Positions 52,655 through 62,188 of a stretch of 64,000 nucleotides of DNA are shown piece after piece (position 1 is the stretch's first letter; every line of letters starts with the position of its first letter). This stretch comes from Microbulbifer pacificus (GTDB taxonomy: Bacteria > Pseudomonadota > Gammaproteobacteria > Pseudomonadales > Cellvibrionaceae): contig NZ_CP137555.1 in the NCBI RefSeq assembly GCF_033723955.1, forward strand, positions 2,658,001-2,722,000, given 5' to 3'. The translations under genes and the position numbers were made by a program. The notes below the pieces were generated by a model. The model saw only the letters and a list, made by a program, of their open reading frames with translations, was not told the DNA's origin and did not search any database.

Positions 52655-53581
52655 ATGGCGCGCACCCAAACCGCGCTGCTGGGGCAGCTGAGCGATATCG
52701 ACCTGCGGCTGCTGCGGGTATTCCGCGCGGTGGCGGAGGCGGGCGGCTTCTCCGCCGCCGAGCTGGAGCTGAATGTGGGCCGCTCCACCATCAGTCGCCA
52801 CATCAAGGACCTGGAAGTGCGCTTGGGCGTAACCCTGTGCCAGCGCGGCCGCGGCGGCTTCGCCCTGACCCGCGAGGGGCGCCAGATCTACCAGGCCACC
52901 CTGCGCCTGCTCTCTTCGCTGGACACCTTTCGCGGGGAGGTGGCGGACGTGCACCGGCGCATGACTGGCCACATCTCCATTGCCCTGTTCGACAAGATGG
53001 TCACCAACCCCGCCGCCCACGTGGGCGAGGCGCTGCGGCGGTTTGACGACCTAGCGCCGGAGGTGAGCCTGGATATCCACATCGAGCCGATCAACGAAAT
53101 CGAGCGCGGGGTAATGGAAGGGCGCTTCCAGCTGGGGGTGATTCCCGCCCACCGCAGCTCCCCGAGTCTCGAATACCAGCACCTGTTCTACGAGCAGATG
53201 TACCTCTACTGCGGCTACCGCCACCCGCTGTTCGGTACCGCGGATATCTCCATCGACGACGACGCCATCCGCGCCAGTAAATACGCCGGCCTCGGTTACC
53301 ACTCGCCGAACATGGAAGTGGGCAACCGCCTCGGCCTCGAGCGGGACATCACCGTCAACGACCAGGAGGCCATCGTCCACTGCCTGCAATCCGGGCGCTA
53401 CATCGGCTACCTGCCGGACCACTACGCGGAAACGTTTTTGAAGAAAGGCGAGATCCGCGCGATCTGCCCGCAGCGCTATCACTACGAATGCGATTTTGTG
53501 GCGATCCAGCGGTTGTCACCGAAGCCTTCGCGGATTGTGAAAACGTTGTGGGATTGTCTGGCGGATGCGCACGCTCAGTAA
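52655..53581 (+). CDS. bauR: LysR family transcriptional regulator (BauR-like)
   Basis: The 308-residue protein has the LysR winged helix-turn-helix (residues 20-80: LRLLRVFRAVAEAGGFSAAELELNVGRSTISRHIKDLEVRLGVTLCQRGRGGFALTREG by short segments; key residues S43, S48 and R49 of the recognition region) and a C-terminal effector domain. Position and partner genes match BauR, which activates beta-alanine catabolism in Pseudomonas. It starts 131 bases from bauA on the opposite strand, with the palindrome described above between them. An alternative partner or effector is possible. Confidence 0.85.
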   Translation: MARTQTALLGQLSDIDLRLLRVFRAVAEAGGFSAAELELNVGRSTISRHIKDLEVRLGVTLCQRGRGGFALTREGRQIYQATLRLLSSLDTFRGEVADVHRRMTGHISIALFDKMVTNPAAHVGEALRRFDDLAPEVSLDIHIEPINEIERGVMEGRFQLGVIPAHRSSPSLEYQHLFYEQMYLYCGYRHPLFGTADISIDDDAIRASKYAGLGYHSPNMEVGNRLGLERDITVNDQEAIVHCLQSGRYIGYLPDHYAETFLKKGEIRAICPQRYHYECDFVAIQRLSPKPSRIVKTLWDCLADAHAQ

Positions 53582-53597
53582 ATTTTCGCGAGAAAGG

Positions 53598-53993
53598 TCA
53601 CTCGCCTTTGACGATATGAAACCGGCTGCGGCGCGCCGCGGCGTCTTCGGCACGCCGGCGTACCTGGCGCTCCAGCCGCTTGCGCAACTTTTCTTCATCG
53701 CTGGGCCAGCGGTCGGCCTCCGCGAGGGTGTGGCGCACCGCCTGCCACAGATGCTGGCAGTTCAGGCGCAGCGGGTTTTGAATGATGGGATAGCGGTGGG
53801 CCGCATCGCATACCTTGAGCCAACCGTGCAGCCGGTGCTGCACCATCAACGTCGCCTTTACCTCGCCGCCGAGGGCGGCGAGCTGGACGAAAGCGGCATG
53901 CAATTGCGCGCGAAAGCTGGTTTCGCCAGCGGTGAAATCCGCCGCGTGATCATGGAATTGCAGTTTTAGTCGATACCACTGACACGGAAGCAT
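53598..53993 (-). CDS. Hypothetical protein
   Basis: The 131-residue frame converges with bauR and ends 16 bases from it. It has no signal peptide or membrane segment. The middle contains HRYPIIQNPLRLNCQHLWQAVRHTLAEADRW and the end is a basic helical stretch (DEEKLRKRLERQVRRRAEDAAARR). I recognise no family, and no clear ribosome-binding site precedes the ATG. Composition looks more protein-like than the competing plus-strand frame at 53565-53969. Confidence 0.5.
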   Translation of the reverse strand: MLPCQWYRLKLQFHDHAADFTAGETSFRAQLHAAFVQLAALGGEVKATLMVQHRLHGWLKVCDAAHRYPIIQNPLRLNCQHLWQAVRHTLAEADRWPSDEEKLRKRLERQVRRRAEDAAARRSRFHIVKGE

Positions 53994-54143
53994 GATGGTG
54001 CTGATTTATTCGAATTTACAGGCGTTCCCGGGTGTCGGGAAATGACACTGCAGAGAGGAGGGAACAGTTGCCCGGAACTCTACCCGAAACCGAGATTCAA
54101 GTACATTTGGCGCGCGAAAGGTCGAACGGAATTCCAGAAAGTT

Positions 54144-54629
54144 TTAGAGGAATGAAACACACGCGCCGCTGCGTACCCTGAGTACCACCTGCTGCTGAAA
54201 TTGCCGTTTGTACTCGCGAATAATTTCCGCAATCGCCAGATCCTTGTCCCGGCTGTAGGGGTAGATCAACGACAGCACATAGCTCGGCTCCCGCACGATA
54301 TTCCCGCTCGCTCCCTGCCACTGCCCGGACCCCGCCAGCACCGTCAGCCCGTGGGGGAATTTTGGGGTAATTACCTTTTCCACAAACGCCGCCCACTCGG
54401 CCTTGCTGACAAACCCCTGCGGCGTGTGGGTGCCGAAATAAATGTGCTCTTGTACCTGCCAGCGCTCATCATCCCGGCAGTGCAGGTACTCGGGCTCGTT
54501 GCTGTCGGTAACCGTTTGAGTGGCACAGGCCGCGAGTACCAGGCACAGGGCAGCGACGGCAACGTGCCGGATTGGGCGGGGGATCAGTTGGGGAAACGGC
54601 CGCCGGAACCGGCGTCGAAAATGGAGCAA
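54144..54629 (-). CDS. DUF3574 lipoprotein
   Basis: The 161-residue protein has an arginine-rich leader and a lipobox (LVLAAC, C35), so the true start may be internal, closer to RHVAVAALCLVLAAC. The mature chain shows the DUF3574 pattern: HIYFGTHTPQGFVSKAEWAAFVEKVITPKFPHGLTVLAGSGQWQG in short conserved pieces, then REPSYVLSLIYPYS and IIREYKRQFQQQVVLRV near the end. The family function is unknown. It is downstream of the permease gene on the same strand at 89 bases. Confidence 0.8.
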   Translation of the reverse strand: MLHFRRRFRRPFPQLIPRPIRHVAVAALCLVLAACATQTVTDSNEPEYLHCRDDERWQVQEHIYFGTHTPQGFVSKAEWAAFVEKVITPKFPHGLTVLAGSGQWQGASGNIVREPSYVLSLIYPYSRDKDLAIAEIIREYKRQFQQQVVLRVRSGACVSFL

Positions 54630-54718
54630 GCACCCTCCGAATGACTCTGCTGTCGATACACGAACAGGTCAGAGTATAGAGGGCGCCCGCTTCAGTCAGA
54701 TCAGGCAGAGCAGACCGA

Positions 54719-56065
54719 TCAGAAGAAAATGAACTTGGCGGTGAACAGCGCCGCCAGTGCGTAGACACTGATGCTGACGTCGCGGCCGCGACCGCTCAGG
54801 GCCTTGATCACCGCGTAGGCGATGAACCCGAGCGCGATACCGTTGGCGATGGAAAACGACAGCGGCATCATCACCGCGGCGATCACTGCCGGTGCGGCTT
54901 CGGTGATGTCATCCCAATCGATGGCGGACAGGCCGGAGGTCATCAGCACCGCCACATACATCAGCGCGCCCGCGGTCGCACAGGCGGGCACCATGCCCAC
55001 CAGCGGCGAGAAAAACATCGCCAGCAGGAACAGTGCTCCGCACACCACCGCGGTCAAACCGGTGCGTCCGCCGGCGGCAATACCCGCAGTGCTCTCCACA
55101 TAAGTGGTGGTGGTGGAAGAGCCGATCAGCGAGCCCACCGCAGAGGCGGAACTGTCTGCCATCAACGCCCTGCCCATACCCGGCAGCTGACCCTTGTCAT
55201 CCAGCAACTTGGCGCGGTCGGCAGCGCTCAGCAGGGTGCCGGCGGTGTCGAACAGGTCCACGAACAGGAAAGCGAAGATCACACTGATCATGCCCACATT
55301 GAATGCGCCGGCGATATCCAGCTGCAGGAAGGTCGGCGCCATGCTCGGCGGTGCTGACACCAGGCCGGCGAACTGCACCTTGCCCATCAGCAGCGCAATG
55401 CCGGTGACCACAAGAATGCCGATCATCACTGCGCCCAGCATACGGCGATGCGCCAGTGCCGCGATCAGGAAAAAACTCAGCGCCGCGAGCGCGGCATCGC
55501 TGGAAGTCAGGTCACCCAGGGTCACCAGGGTGGCCGGGCTCGCGGTAACAATGCCGGCGCTTTTCAGCGCGATGATCGCCAGGAACAGGCCCACACCCGC
55601 CGCCAGCGCCTGGCGCAGCGACATGGGGATGCTGTCGATGATCCACTGGCGCACCTTGAAAATACTCAGCAGCAGAAACACCACGCCGGAGATAAATACG
55701 GCACCCAGTGCAACCTGCCAGCTGTAGCCCATCTCGCCAACAACCACATAGCTGAAAAACGCATTCAGGCCCATGCCCGGTGCCAGCGCGAACGGGTAGT
55801 TGGCGTAAAGGCCCATGATCAGGCAGCCCACCGCCGCCGCCACACAGGTCGCGGTGAACACCGCGCCCTGGTCCATGCCGGCCGCCGCCATCACATTCGG
55901 GTTTACAAAAATGATGTACGCCATGGTCAGGAAGGTAGTGAGACCTGCGACCAGTTCCTGGCGCACATTGGTATTGCGCTCACTCAGTTTGAACAGACGC
56001 TCGAGCAGGCTTGCACCACTGGTGGCATCCGCAGCAGATGGCGCAGAAGTTCTGAATTCAGTCAT
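54719..56065 (-). CDS. NCS2 family purine permease (AzgA/PbuG-like)
   Basis: The 448-residue protein has twelve to fourteen predicted membrane segments. Family motifs are TFLTMAYIIFVNPNVMAAAGMD, PFALAPGMGLNAFFSYVVVG, MISVIFAFLFVDLFDTAGTLLS and SSTTTTYVESTAGIAAGGRTGLTAV, all typical of the adenine/guanine/hypoxanthine permease group (AzgA/PbuG). It imports purine bases across the inner membrane. It is 20 bases behind the Tsx-type outer-membrane gene, so the two probably form one uptake operon. Confidence 0.93.
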   Translation of the reverse strand: MTEFRTSAPSAADATSGASLLERLFKLSERNTNVRQELVAGLTTFLTMAYIIFVNPNVMAAAGMDQGAVFTATCVAAAVGCLIMGLYANYPFALAPGMGLNAFFSYVVVGEMGYSWQVALGAVFISGVVFLLLSIFKVRQWIIDSIPMSLRQALAAGVGLFLAIIALKSAGIVTASPATLVTLGDLTSSDAALAALSFFLIAALAHRRMLGAVMIGILVVTGIALLMGKVQFAGLVSAPPSMAPTFLQLDIAGAFNVGMISVIFAFLFVDLFDTAGTLLSAADRAKLLDDKGQLPGMGRALMADSSASAVGSLIGSSTTTTYVESTAGIAAGGRTGLTAVVCGALFLLAMFFSPLVGMVPACATAGALMYVAVLMTSGLSAIDWDDITEAAPAVIAAVMMPLSFSIANGIALGFIAYAVIKALSGRGRDVSISVYALAALFTAKFIFF

Positions 56066-56085
56066 GGTGGAGTCCGGTTCCGGGA

Positions 56086-56889
56086 TTAGAAGTGATACTT
56101 CAGCAGCAGGTTCACATTGCGCTCGTTGGAGTCGATACCGAAGGTGCCGTCCTTGATGCCGAACTTGTCATCCCAGTGCACGTATTCGAGACCCGCATAC
56201 AGTTTTTTCGGTTTGCCAACACGGGCGCCGATATCCCACTTCAGCTGCGAGGTGAAGTTCATGCTCGCGTGCACGTCGCGCGATGCGCTGGCCCAGTCGA
56301 GGAAACCGTCGTAGAGGAACTGCTCGCTACCGAGGGTGAACGGCAGGCCCCACACCAGGGTCAGCTGCTCGTTGTCCGCGCGGTCGTCGTTTTCGCGGTG
56401 GTAGAAATTGGTCTGGAAATAGGCGAAGCCCGGCACCGCCAGGTCAAAGCCGATACCGGCCAGCTTGTTGGTGAAATGCGGACCGGTCGCGGTCAGGTGA
56501 TCCGGGTCGTCCATATTGCCGAGCTCGAGCTGGCCCGCCAGCAGCACGTCTTTCACCGGTCCGAATGCCAGCTCGGTACCACTCAGCTTGCCGAGGCTCA
56601 GGCGCGGGGAGATCTCGGTGTACAGCTCGCTGGAGTCGTCATCGGAAACCAGGTAGTCGGAAAAGATGAACAGGTCGCCCCAGCTGTGGCCGCTGGCGTG
56701 CTCGAAGGTCAGTACGTTGCGGGTGCTATCGTCACTGCCGAGGCTGTAATCGACCTCGTAGTTCTTGCCGTGCAGGGCGGTCAGGCTGTTGTCACTCCAC
56801 AGGGTTTCGGCGTGGGTGAGGGCGGCAAACGGCGCGCAGGCCAGGGAGAAGGAGAGCGAAAGCAGGGACAGGGACTTGGTCAGCTTCAT
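56086..56889 (-). CDS. Tsx/OmpK-like nucleoside-channel outer-membrane protein
   Basis: The 267-residue protein has a signal peptide (ending ALTHA) and a beta-barrel starting TLWSDNSLTALHGKNYEVD, with the repeated pattern LTFEHASGHSWGDLFIFSDY, NDDRADNEQLTLVWGLPF and the final aromatic residue (LLLKYHF). This pattern belongs to the Tsx/OmpK family of nucleoside-specific channels. The purine permease gene follows at 20 bases, so a joint role in nucleoside and purine uptake is likely. Confidence 0.85.
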   Translation of the reverse strand: MKLTKSLSLLSLSFSLACAPFAALTHAETLWSDNSLTALHGKNYEVDYSLGSDDSTRNVLTFEHASGHSWGDLFIFSDYLVSDDDSSELYTEISPRLSLGKLSGTELAFGPVKDVLLAGQLELGNMDDPDHLTATGPHFTNKLAGIGFDLAVPGFAYFQTNFYHRENDDRADNEQLTLVWGLPFTLGSEQFLYDGFLDWASASRDVHASMNFTSQLKWDIGARVGKPKKLYAGLEYVHWDDKFGIKDGTFGIDSNERNVNLLLKYHF

Positions 56890-57181
56890 GGTTACCTCTT
56901 ATGTAGCTGGCGGAGTCCTTCCCGCGGCAATACGGGACCTTGCGGTCAGGTATTGGGCAAAAAATAAGCGCGCAATCTACCGGAATTGGCGGCGAATTTC
57001 CAAGACTTCGTGACGGATTAGCGCGCAGATCCGCAAGGAATACCCAACCAGAAGCGATATGTGCCAATACGCTGCGGACGGTGTAGCGAAGGAGAATCGG
57101 CGGACTACTTTTATAAGTTCAAAACGCGGGGAGTCAGAGGTGCCACGGTTCCTGCACCAACAATAATAGTTAGAGGGCACT

Positions 57182-58870
57182 ATGACCATTCTTGCCATCG
57201 ATCTCGGTACCACCAACAGCGCCTGCGCCATATGGCGCGACAATGAAGCTGTCGTCATTCCCAACAAGCTCGGCGAGCTCCTTACCCCATCGGTCATCGG
57301 TATCGATGGCAGCGGAGAGATCCTGGTGGGCCGCGCGGCCAAAGAGCGTTTGATTACCTGTCCCGACGATACGGTGGCTGTATTCAAGCGCTTGATGGGA
57401 ACCAGTCACAAAGTGGTAATCGGCCGCCAGACATTCACCGCGGTGGAGCTATCGTCACTGGTGATCAAATCCCTGAAAGAAGATGCCGAGGCTTTCCTCG
57501 GGGAGCCCATCGAGCAGGCGGTCATTAGCGTACCGGCGTACTTCAACGACAACCAGCGCTACGCCACCAAGAAGGCGGGGGAACTCGCCGGGCTGAATGT
57601 AAATCGGCTGATCAACGAGCCAACGGCCGCGGCCATGGCCTACGGACTGCATGAGAAGAAGGAAGGCACCTTTGTAATTGTCGACCTGGGCGGCGGTACC
57701 CTCGACGTCACGGTGCTGGAATTTTTTGAAGGCGTTATGCAGGTGCACGCTTCTTCCGGCGATAATTTTCTCGGCGGCGAAGATTTTGTCGAGGCTATGG
57801 TGGAAGCGGTATTGAAGCTGGTGGAGTGTAAAGCGAGCGAGCTGACATCGGCGGAAAAGCACCAGCTACACATGAAAATGGAAACCGCCAAGCGTCGCAT
57901 ATCTTCTGCCCCCCAGAAAATTGAATTCAGCGTGGCAGGCACTTCCAAAACAGCCACTGTGGATAGCGATTGGTTCAACCGCGCAATGACCCCACTGCTG
58001 GTGCGCCTGCAACGGCCCGTCGAAAATGCCATGCGCGACGCGGGAATCTCACCTCAGCAAATTGACGAAGTGGTGCTTGTGGGCGGCTCTACCAAACTTG
58101 CGGCCGTGCGCTCTGCAGTGGGAAAAATTTTCCGACGGCTGCCCGCGTGTACCATTGACCCGGATTTCGCCGTGGTGCGCGGTGGTGCAGTGCAGGCCGG
58201 TCTCATGGAAAAAAATGCCGCGCTGGACGATATGGTGCTGACGGATGTCTGTCCGTTTACCCTCGGGATCGATTCGACCACCACGGTCAATGGCCAGCTG
58301 GTACCCACCTACACGCCCATAATCGAACGCAATGCCACGGTGCCGGTGAGCCGGGTGGAGCGTTTTTCGACGGTGAACGACAACCAAACGAAAATTGCCG
58401 TGAAGGTGTATCAGGGAGAGCACCGACAGACTTCAAAAAATGTCTTTCTCGGCAGTCTTGATGTGGCCGTTCCCAGTAACAAGGGCGGGGAGGAATCCAT
58501 TGATGTGCGTTTCAGTTACGACATGAATGGAATCCTGGATGTGGACGTTACGGTGATCAGTACCGGGCGGAAATACAACAAGGTCATCAAGAACTCTCCA
58601 GCAAGCCTCAGTGAAGAGGAGTTTCGTAATTCCCTGAATCGCCTCGAAAAACTGAAATTCCACCCCCGCGACAGTGAAAAGAACCGTGCTCTTTTGGCCT
58701 GGGGGGAGCGGATCTACGAATCCTCCCTTGGCGACGAGCGCAACGCGATCGGTCAGTTGATTGCCGGTTTCGAAGCGGTACTGGATCGGCAAAATGAGGT
58801 TGAAATTGCCAAGGCGCGCAATGAATTCGAGCTCCGCCTGCAGCAGCTGGATCTGGAGGAGTGGGTGTGA
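57182..58870 (+). CDS. hscC: HscC-like Hsp70 chaperone
   Basis: The 562-residue protein is an Hsp70 of the HscC type. The ATPase domain has AIDLGTTNSACAIW (phosphate 1), VISVPAYFNDNQRYATKKAGELAGL, INEPTAAAMAYGL, VIVDLGGGTLDVTVLE (phosphate 2) and EVVLVGGSTKLAAVR (adenosine). The substrate-binding domain is present but the C-terminal lid is short: E. coli DnaK has 638 residues and HscC 556, so the length agrees with HscC. A J-like protein gene overlaps its stop codon by four bases, as co-chaperone genes adjoin hscC in E. coli. Confidence 0.92.
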   Translation: MTILAIDLGTTNSACAIWRDNEAVVIPNKLGELLTPSVIGIDGSGEILVGRAAKERLITCPDDTVAVFKRLMGTSHKVVIGRQTFTAVELSSLVIKSLKEDAEAFLGEPIEQAVISVPAYFNDNQRYATKKAGELAGLNVNRLINEPTAAAMAYGLHEKKEGTFVIVDLGGGTLDVTVLEFFEGVMQVHASSGDNFLGGEDFVEAMVEAVLKLVECKASELTSAEKHQLHMKMETAKRRISSAPQKIEFSVAGTSKTATVDSDWFNRAMTPLLVRLQRPVENAMRDAGISPQQIDEVVLVGGSTKLAAVRSAVGKIFRRLPACTIDPDFAVVRGGAVQAGLMEKNAALDDMVLTDVCPFTLGIDSTTTVNGQLVPTYTPIIERNATVPVSRVERFSTVNDNQTKIAVKVYQGEHRQTSKNVFLGSLDVAVPSNKGGEESIDVRFSYDMNGILDVDVTVISTGRKYNKVIKNSPASLSEEEFRNSLNRLEKLKFHPRDSEKNRALLAWGERIYESSLGDERNAIGQLIAGFEAVLDRQNEVEIAKARNEFELRLQQLDLEEWV

Positions 58871-59922
58871 CCAATTGCTGGGATGTACTTGAACTTACCC
58901 ATGACAGCGACCGTACGCAAGTCCGCAGGGCCTACGCCCGCCTTATTAAGCAGTTTCGCCCGGACGAATCCCCGCTGGAATTCCAGAAAATACATGATGC
59001 CTACGAGGAAGCCCTGAACTGGTTGCGATATCCCGAAGCGGTGCGGCAGACATTATCTGGCCACGAGGAAGCGGTAGACGGAGAAAGTGAGCAGGTCTCT
59101 GGTCAGGATGGTATGCGGGAACTTGCGGAAGGGTTTTTACCGCCGGGAATGACTCAGGAAATAATTGGCCGGATCAATGAAGCCATCGCCGGGCTTGCCG
59201 ATAGCGAGATGATGGTCGAAGTCGATGGCTTCAGGATTTCCAGGGGAGAGATGCCCGAACAGGGATTCCGGGTTGAGCGAATTTACTCCCCTGAAAACGA
59301 TGAGTGCCGGGACAATCTCGGCGAAGACTATCGCAATGCCCTGGACGAGGCACTTGCGACAGTGGACGAAATCCTTGAGAAGCCGGATAGGGCCAATGCC
59401 AAATATTGGGATTTTCTCGCCGACTGCCCGTTTTTACTGGATCAGGAGTTCCGCTTTCATTTAACTGGGAACCTGTTGCGGAAAATTGCGCGATTCAATC
59501 TTTCTCGGAAAGGTGCCAGTGAAGCCCCGGTTGGGGTAACAGCTATGCAGACACTGGATCGCTACCTGAATTTCAGCGGATTGAGTCACGAAGATTTTTA
59601 CCAACTCAGTGAGCGAGAGTGGTTTGCACTGCGTATGCCCGATCAGACGCTCTCGGCTTCGAGCGTTGGAATGGCAGAACACGGGCTAAAAGGTGGAAAG
59701 CTACTCAAGGGGAAATCCCTGCCTGACCTCTCTGAGCGATCGGGTAGTTTCTGGGTTGACCTGGGAAAATTTGCCGTATTTGGTGCGGTGATGGCCGCCG
59801 TAATTCTCGGCGCGATTGTATTGGTTAGTATGGGGAAAGGATTACTGCTATATGGCTTTGTGGCCATAGGAGCCATAAAATTTTTTGCTGCCTTGTTTTG
59901 GGGGGAGCACGAAAAACTGTAA
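58867..59922 (+). CDS. J-domain-like co-chaperone of HscC
   Basis: The product is 351 residues from a GTG start at 58867 that overlaps the hscC stop in GTGA, with GGAGGAG ten bases before; the Hsp70 and its partner are therefore translationally coupled. The N-terminus has a J-domain helix I-III pattern (CWDVLELTHDSDRTQVRRAYARLIKQF, then EFQKIHDAYEEAL), but the HPD tripeptide reads RPD (R31-P32-D33). The middle is acidic and helical, and two hydrophobic segments near the C-terminus (FWVDLGKFAVFGAVMAAVIL and LLLYGFVAIGAIKFFAALFW) suggest membrane anchoring. It should serve HscC specifically. Confidence 0.8.
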   Translation: MTNCWDVLELTHDSDRTQVRRAYARLIKQFRPDESPLEFQKIHDAYEEALNWLRYPEAVRQTLSGHEEAVDGESEQVSGQDGMRELAEGFLPPGMTQEIIGRINEAIAGLADSEMMVEVDGFRISRGEMPEQGFRVERIYSPENDECRDNLGEDYRNALDEALATVDEILEKPDRANAKYWDFLADCPFLLDQEFRFHLTGNLLRKIARFNLSRKGASEAPVGVTAMQTLDRYLNFSGLSHEDFYQLSEREWFALRMPDQTLSASSVGMAEHGLKGGKLLKGKSLPDLSERSGSFWVDLGKFAVFGAVMAAVILGAIVLVSMGKGLLLYGFVAIGAIKFFAALFWGEHEKL

Positions 59923-59952
59923 ACCGGAATCTCGCACGTTACCGGAGTATTT

Positions 59953-60369
59953 ATGAAATCCAACTGCATGCACCTGGCCATTCCCGCCGGGGACCTGGAA
60001 ACCGCGAAGAAGTTTTACTGCGATGTGCTCGGTTGCAAGAGCGGCAATGGCGAAGCGGGGCGCTGGGTGGATATCGACTTCTGGGGCAACGAACTCACCC
60101 TGCACCAGAGCGAGGAACAGCTGCCCAATGTGCGCCACGATGTGGATATAGGTGCGGTGGCGGTGCCGCACTTTGGCGCGCATCTGCCGAATGATGAATT
60201 CCAGGAACTCAAGGCCCGCATTGAAGCCGCCGGCCTGGAATACCTGGATAAACCCTATCTTCGGTTTGCCGGCAATGAATACGAGCAGGAAACATTTTTC
60301 ATCAAGGACCCCAACGGCAATGTGCTGGAGATGAAGTCGATGAAAAATCCGGAACTGATGTTCAAATAA
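59953..60369 (+). CDS. VOC family (glyoxalase-like) protein
   Basis: The 138-residue protein has the vicinal-oxygen-chelate fold: CMHLAIPAGDLETAKKFYCDVLGCKSG, RWVDIDFWGNELTLHQ with a metal-binding candidate His, PHFGAHLPNDEF and FFIKDPNGNVLEMKSM with the distal Glu. The reaction is not determined. It follows the J-like gene at 30 bases and ends in a strong terminator. Confidence 0.88.
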   Translation: MKSNCMHLAIPAGDLETAKKFYCDVLGCKSGNGEAGRWVDIDFWGNELTLHQSEEQLPNVRHDVDIGAVAVPHFGAHLPNDEFQELKARIEAAGLEYLDKPYLRFAGNEYEQETFFIKDPNGNVLEMKSMKNPELMFK

Positions 60370-60396
60370 AAAACGCCGCAGATGCGGCGTTTTTTA
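60368..60396. terminator. Bidirectional terminator
   Basis: AAAAAACGCCGCA-GA-TGCGGCGTTTTTT forms a hairpin with T-tracts on both strands, between the VOC gene and the converging ABC-F gene. Confidence 0.93.
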
Positions 60397-60419
60397 TCGG
60401 GCAATTGCGCAGGCTCAAA

Positions 60420-62024
60420 TCAGGCTGCGCGCGCCGTGCTCTCGCGGTGCGCCAGATACTCTTCGTAGGTACCCTGGAAGTCGATCAACGACTGATCCTT
60501 GATCTCCACTACGCGGGTCGCCAGCGAGGAAACAAACTCGCGGTCGTGGCTCACGAAAATCAATGTGCCTTCGTACTTCAGCAGCGCCTTGTTCAGCGCC
60601 TCGATGGATTCCATATCCAGGTGGTTGGTGGGCTCGTCCATGATGAGCACGTTGGTGTCCATCATCATCAGCTTGCCGAACAGCAGGCGGTTCTTTTCAC
60701 CACCGGAGCACACGCGTGCTTTTTTGTTGGCGTCGTCGGCGGTAAACAGCAGGCGGCCGAGCATGCCGCGTACGGTCAAGTCATCGTGCTTGGGCTGGCG
60801 CCACTGGGACATCCACTCGAAGATGGTGAGATCGTTATCGAAGTCCGCGGAGCTGTCCTGCGGGCAGTAACCGATGGCCGCGTTCTCGGACCATTTCACG
60901 GTGCCGCCGTTGGCCTGGATCTCATTCACCAGGCAGCGCAGGAAGGTGGTCTTGCCCACACCGTTCTCGCCGATGACCGCGAGGCGCGCGCCGGCTTCCA
61001 GCAGCAGCTCACCCTTGTTGAATAATGATTCGCCATCAAAACCGTGGCTCAGGCTTTCCAGTTCCACTGCCTGGCGGTGCAGCTTCTTGCACTGCTGGAA
61101 GGTGATGTAGGGTTTAACGCGGCTGGAGGGTTTGATTTCTGCCAGCTGGATCTTCTCCATCTTCTTAGCGCGCGAGCTGGCCTGCTTGGCCTTGGACGCG
61201 TTCGCGGAGAAGCGGTTTACAAACGATTGCAGCTCTTCCAGTTCGGCCGTCTTCTTCGCGTTCTCCGCGTGCAGCTGGTCCTGGATCAGGGTGGAGGCCG
61301 CAACAAAATCCTCGTAGTTGCCGGGGAAGATGCGCAGGTCACCGTAGTCGATGTCCGCCATGTGCGTGCACACCTGATTCAGGAAGTGGCGGTCGTGGGA
61401 GATGATGATCATGGTGGACTTGCGCTGGTTCAGTACTTCCGCCAGCCACTGGATGGTGTGGATATCCAGGTTGTTGGTCGGCTCGTCCAGCAGCAGGATA
61501 TCCGGGTCGGCAAACAGCGCCTGTGCCAGCAGCACCCGCAGTTTCCAGCCCGGGGCTACCTGCTTCATCAGACCGAAGTGAAAGGATTCCTCAATGCCCG
61601 CCTGCAGCAGGATCTCGCCCGCGCGGCTCTCCGCACTGTAGCCGTCCAGCTCGGCGAACTGCACTTCCAGATCCGCCACGCGCATGCCGTCTTCCTCGGT
61701 CATTTCCGGCAGCGAATAAATGCGGTCGCGCTCCTGCTTGATTTCCCACAGGCGTGTATCGCCCATGATCACCGCGTCCACCACGGTGTATTCCTCGAAC
61801 GCGAACTGGTCCTGGCTCAGGATGCCGAGGGTGCAGCCGGGGGCAATGGAGACATTGCCGGCGCTGGGCGTGAGGGCACCGCTCAGGATCTTCATAAAGG
61901 TGGACTTGCCGCAGCCGTTGGCCCCGATCAGGCCATAGCGGTTGCCGTTACCGAACTTCGCGGAGATGTTTTCAAACAGCGGTTCGGCACCGAACTGCAT
62001 GGTGATGTTGGCGGTGGTAATCAA
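60420..62024 (-). CDS. ybiT: ABC-F family ATPase (YbiT-like)
   Basis: The product is 534 residues from a TTG at 62024, the position matching the usual start ([12 protein letters not shown]) of the YbiT subgroup (E. coli YbiT 530 residues). There are two ABC domains without membrane segments: [17 protein letters not shown] and [17 protein letters not shown] (Walker A), [11 protein letters not shown] and [11 protein letters not shown] (Walker B), and [16 protein letters not shown] (signature), separated by a basic linker. ABC-F proteins act on the ribosome. The frame extends to 62078 if a longer leader is used. A translation start on TTG is unusual. Confidence 0.92.
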   Translation of the reverse strand: MITTANITMQFGAEPLFENISAKFGNGNRYGLIGANGCGKSTFMKILSGALTPSAGNVSIAPGCTLGILSQDQFAFEEYTVVDAVIMGDTRLWEIKQERDRIYSLPEMTEEDGMRVADLEVQFAELDGYSAESRAGEILLQAGIEESFHFGLMKQVAPGWKLRVLLAQALFADPDILLLDEPTNNLDIHTIQWLAEVLNQRKSTMIIISHDRHFLNQVCTHMADIDYGDLRIFPGNYEDFVAASTLIQDQLHAENAKKTAELEELQSFVNRFSANASKAKQASSRAKKMEKIQLAEIKPSSRVKPYITFQQCKKLHRQAVELESLSHGFDGESLFNKGELLLEAGARLAVIGENGVGKTTFLRCLVNEIQANGGTVKWSENAAIGYCPQDSSADFDNDLTIFEWMSQWRQPKHDDLTVRGMLGRLLFTADDANKKARVCSGGEKNRLLFGKLMMMDTNVLIMDEPTNHLDMESIEALNKALLKYEGTLIFVSHDREFVSSLATRVVEIKDQSLIDFQGTYEEYLAHRESTARAA

Positions 62025-62188
62025 GAGTCTGTCCCGGGAGGTGTAACTGAAAGGGAGCGCCGCGGTAATGATGTGCAACAGACATAGGGCGCGGGCCGCG
62101 CACTATACGGTGGCGGTGGCGGAGTGTCGAGTGATTTGTTTGTTAATTGAGCAGTTCGGGCCGCGCATAAATGCGGCCCCTGGCACAG

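Noticed and set aside
53565..53969. Plus-strand ORF of 134 codons after bauR
   Set aside because: It overlaps the bauR end and is antisense to a more protein-like minus-strand frame.
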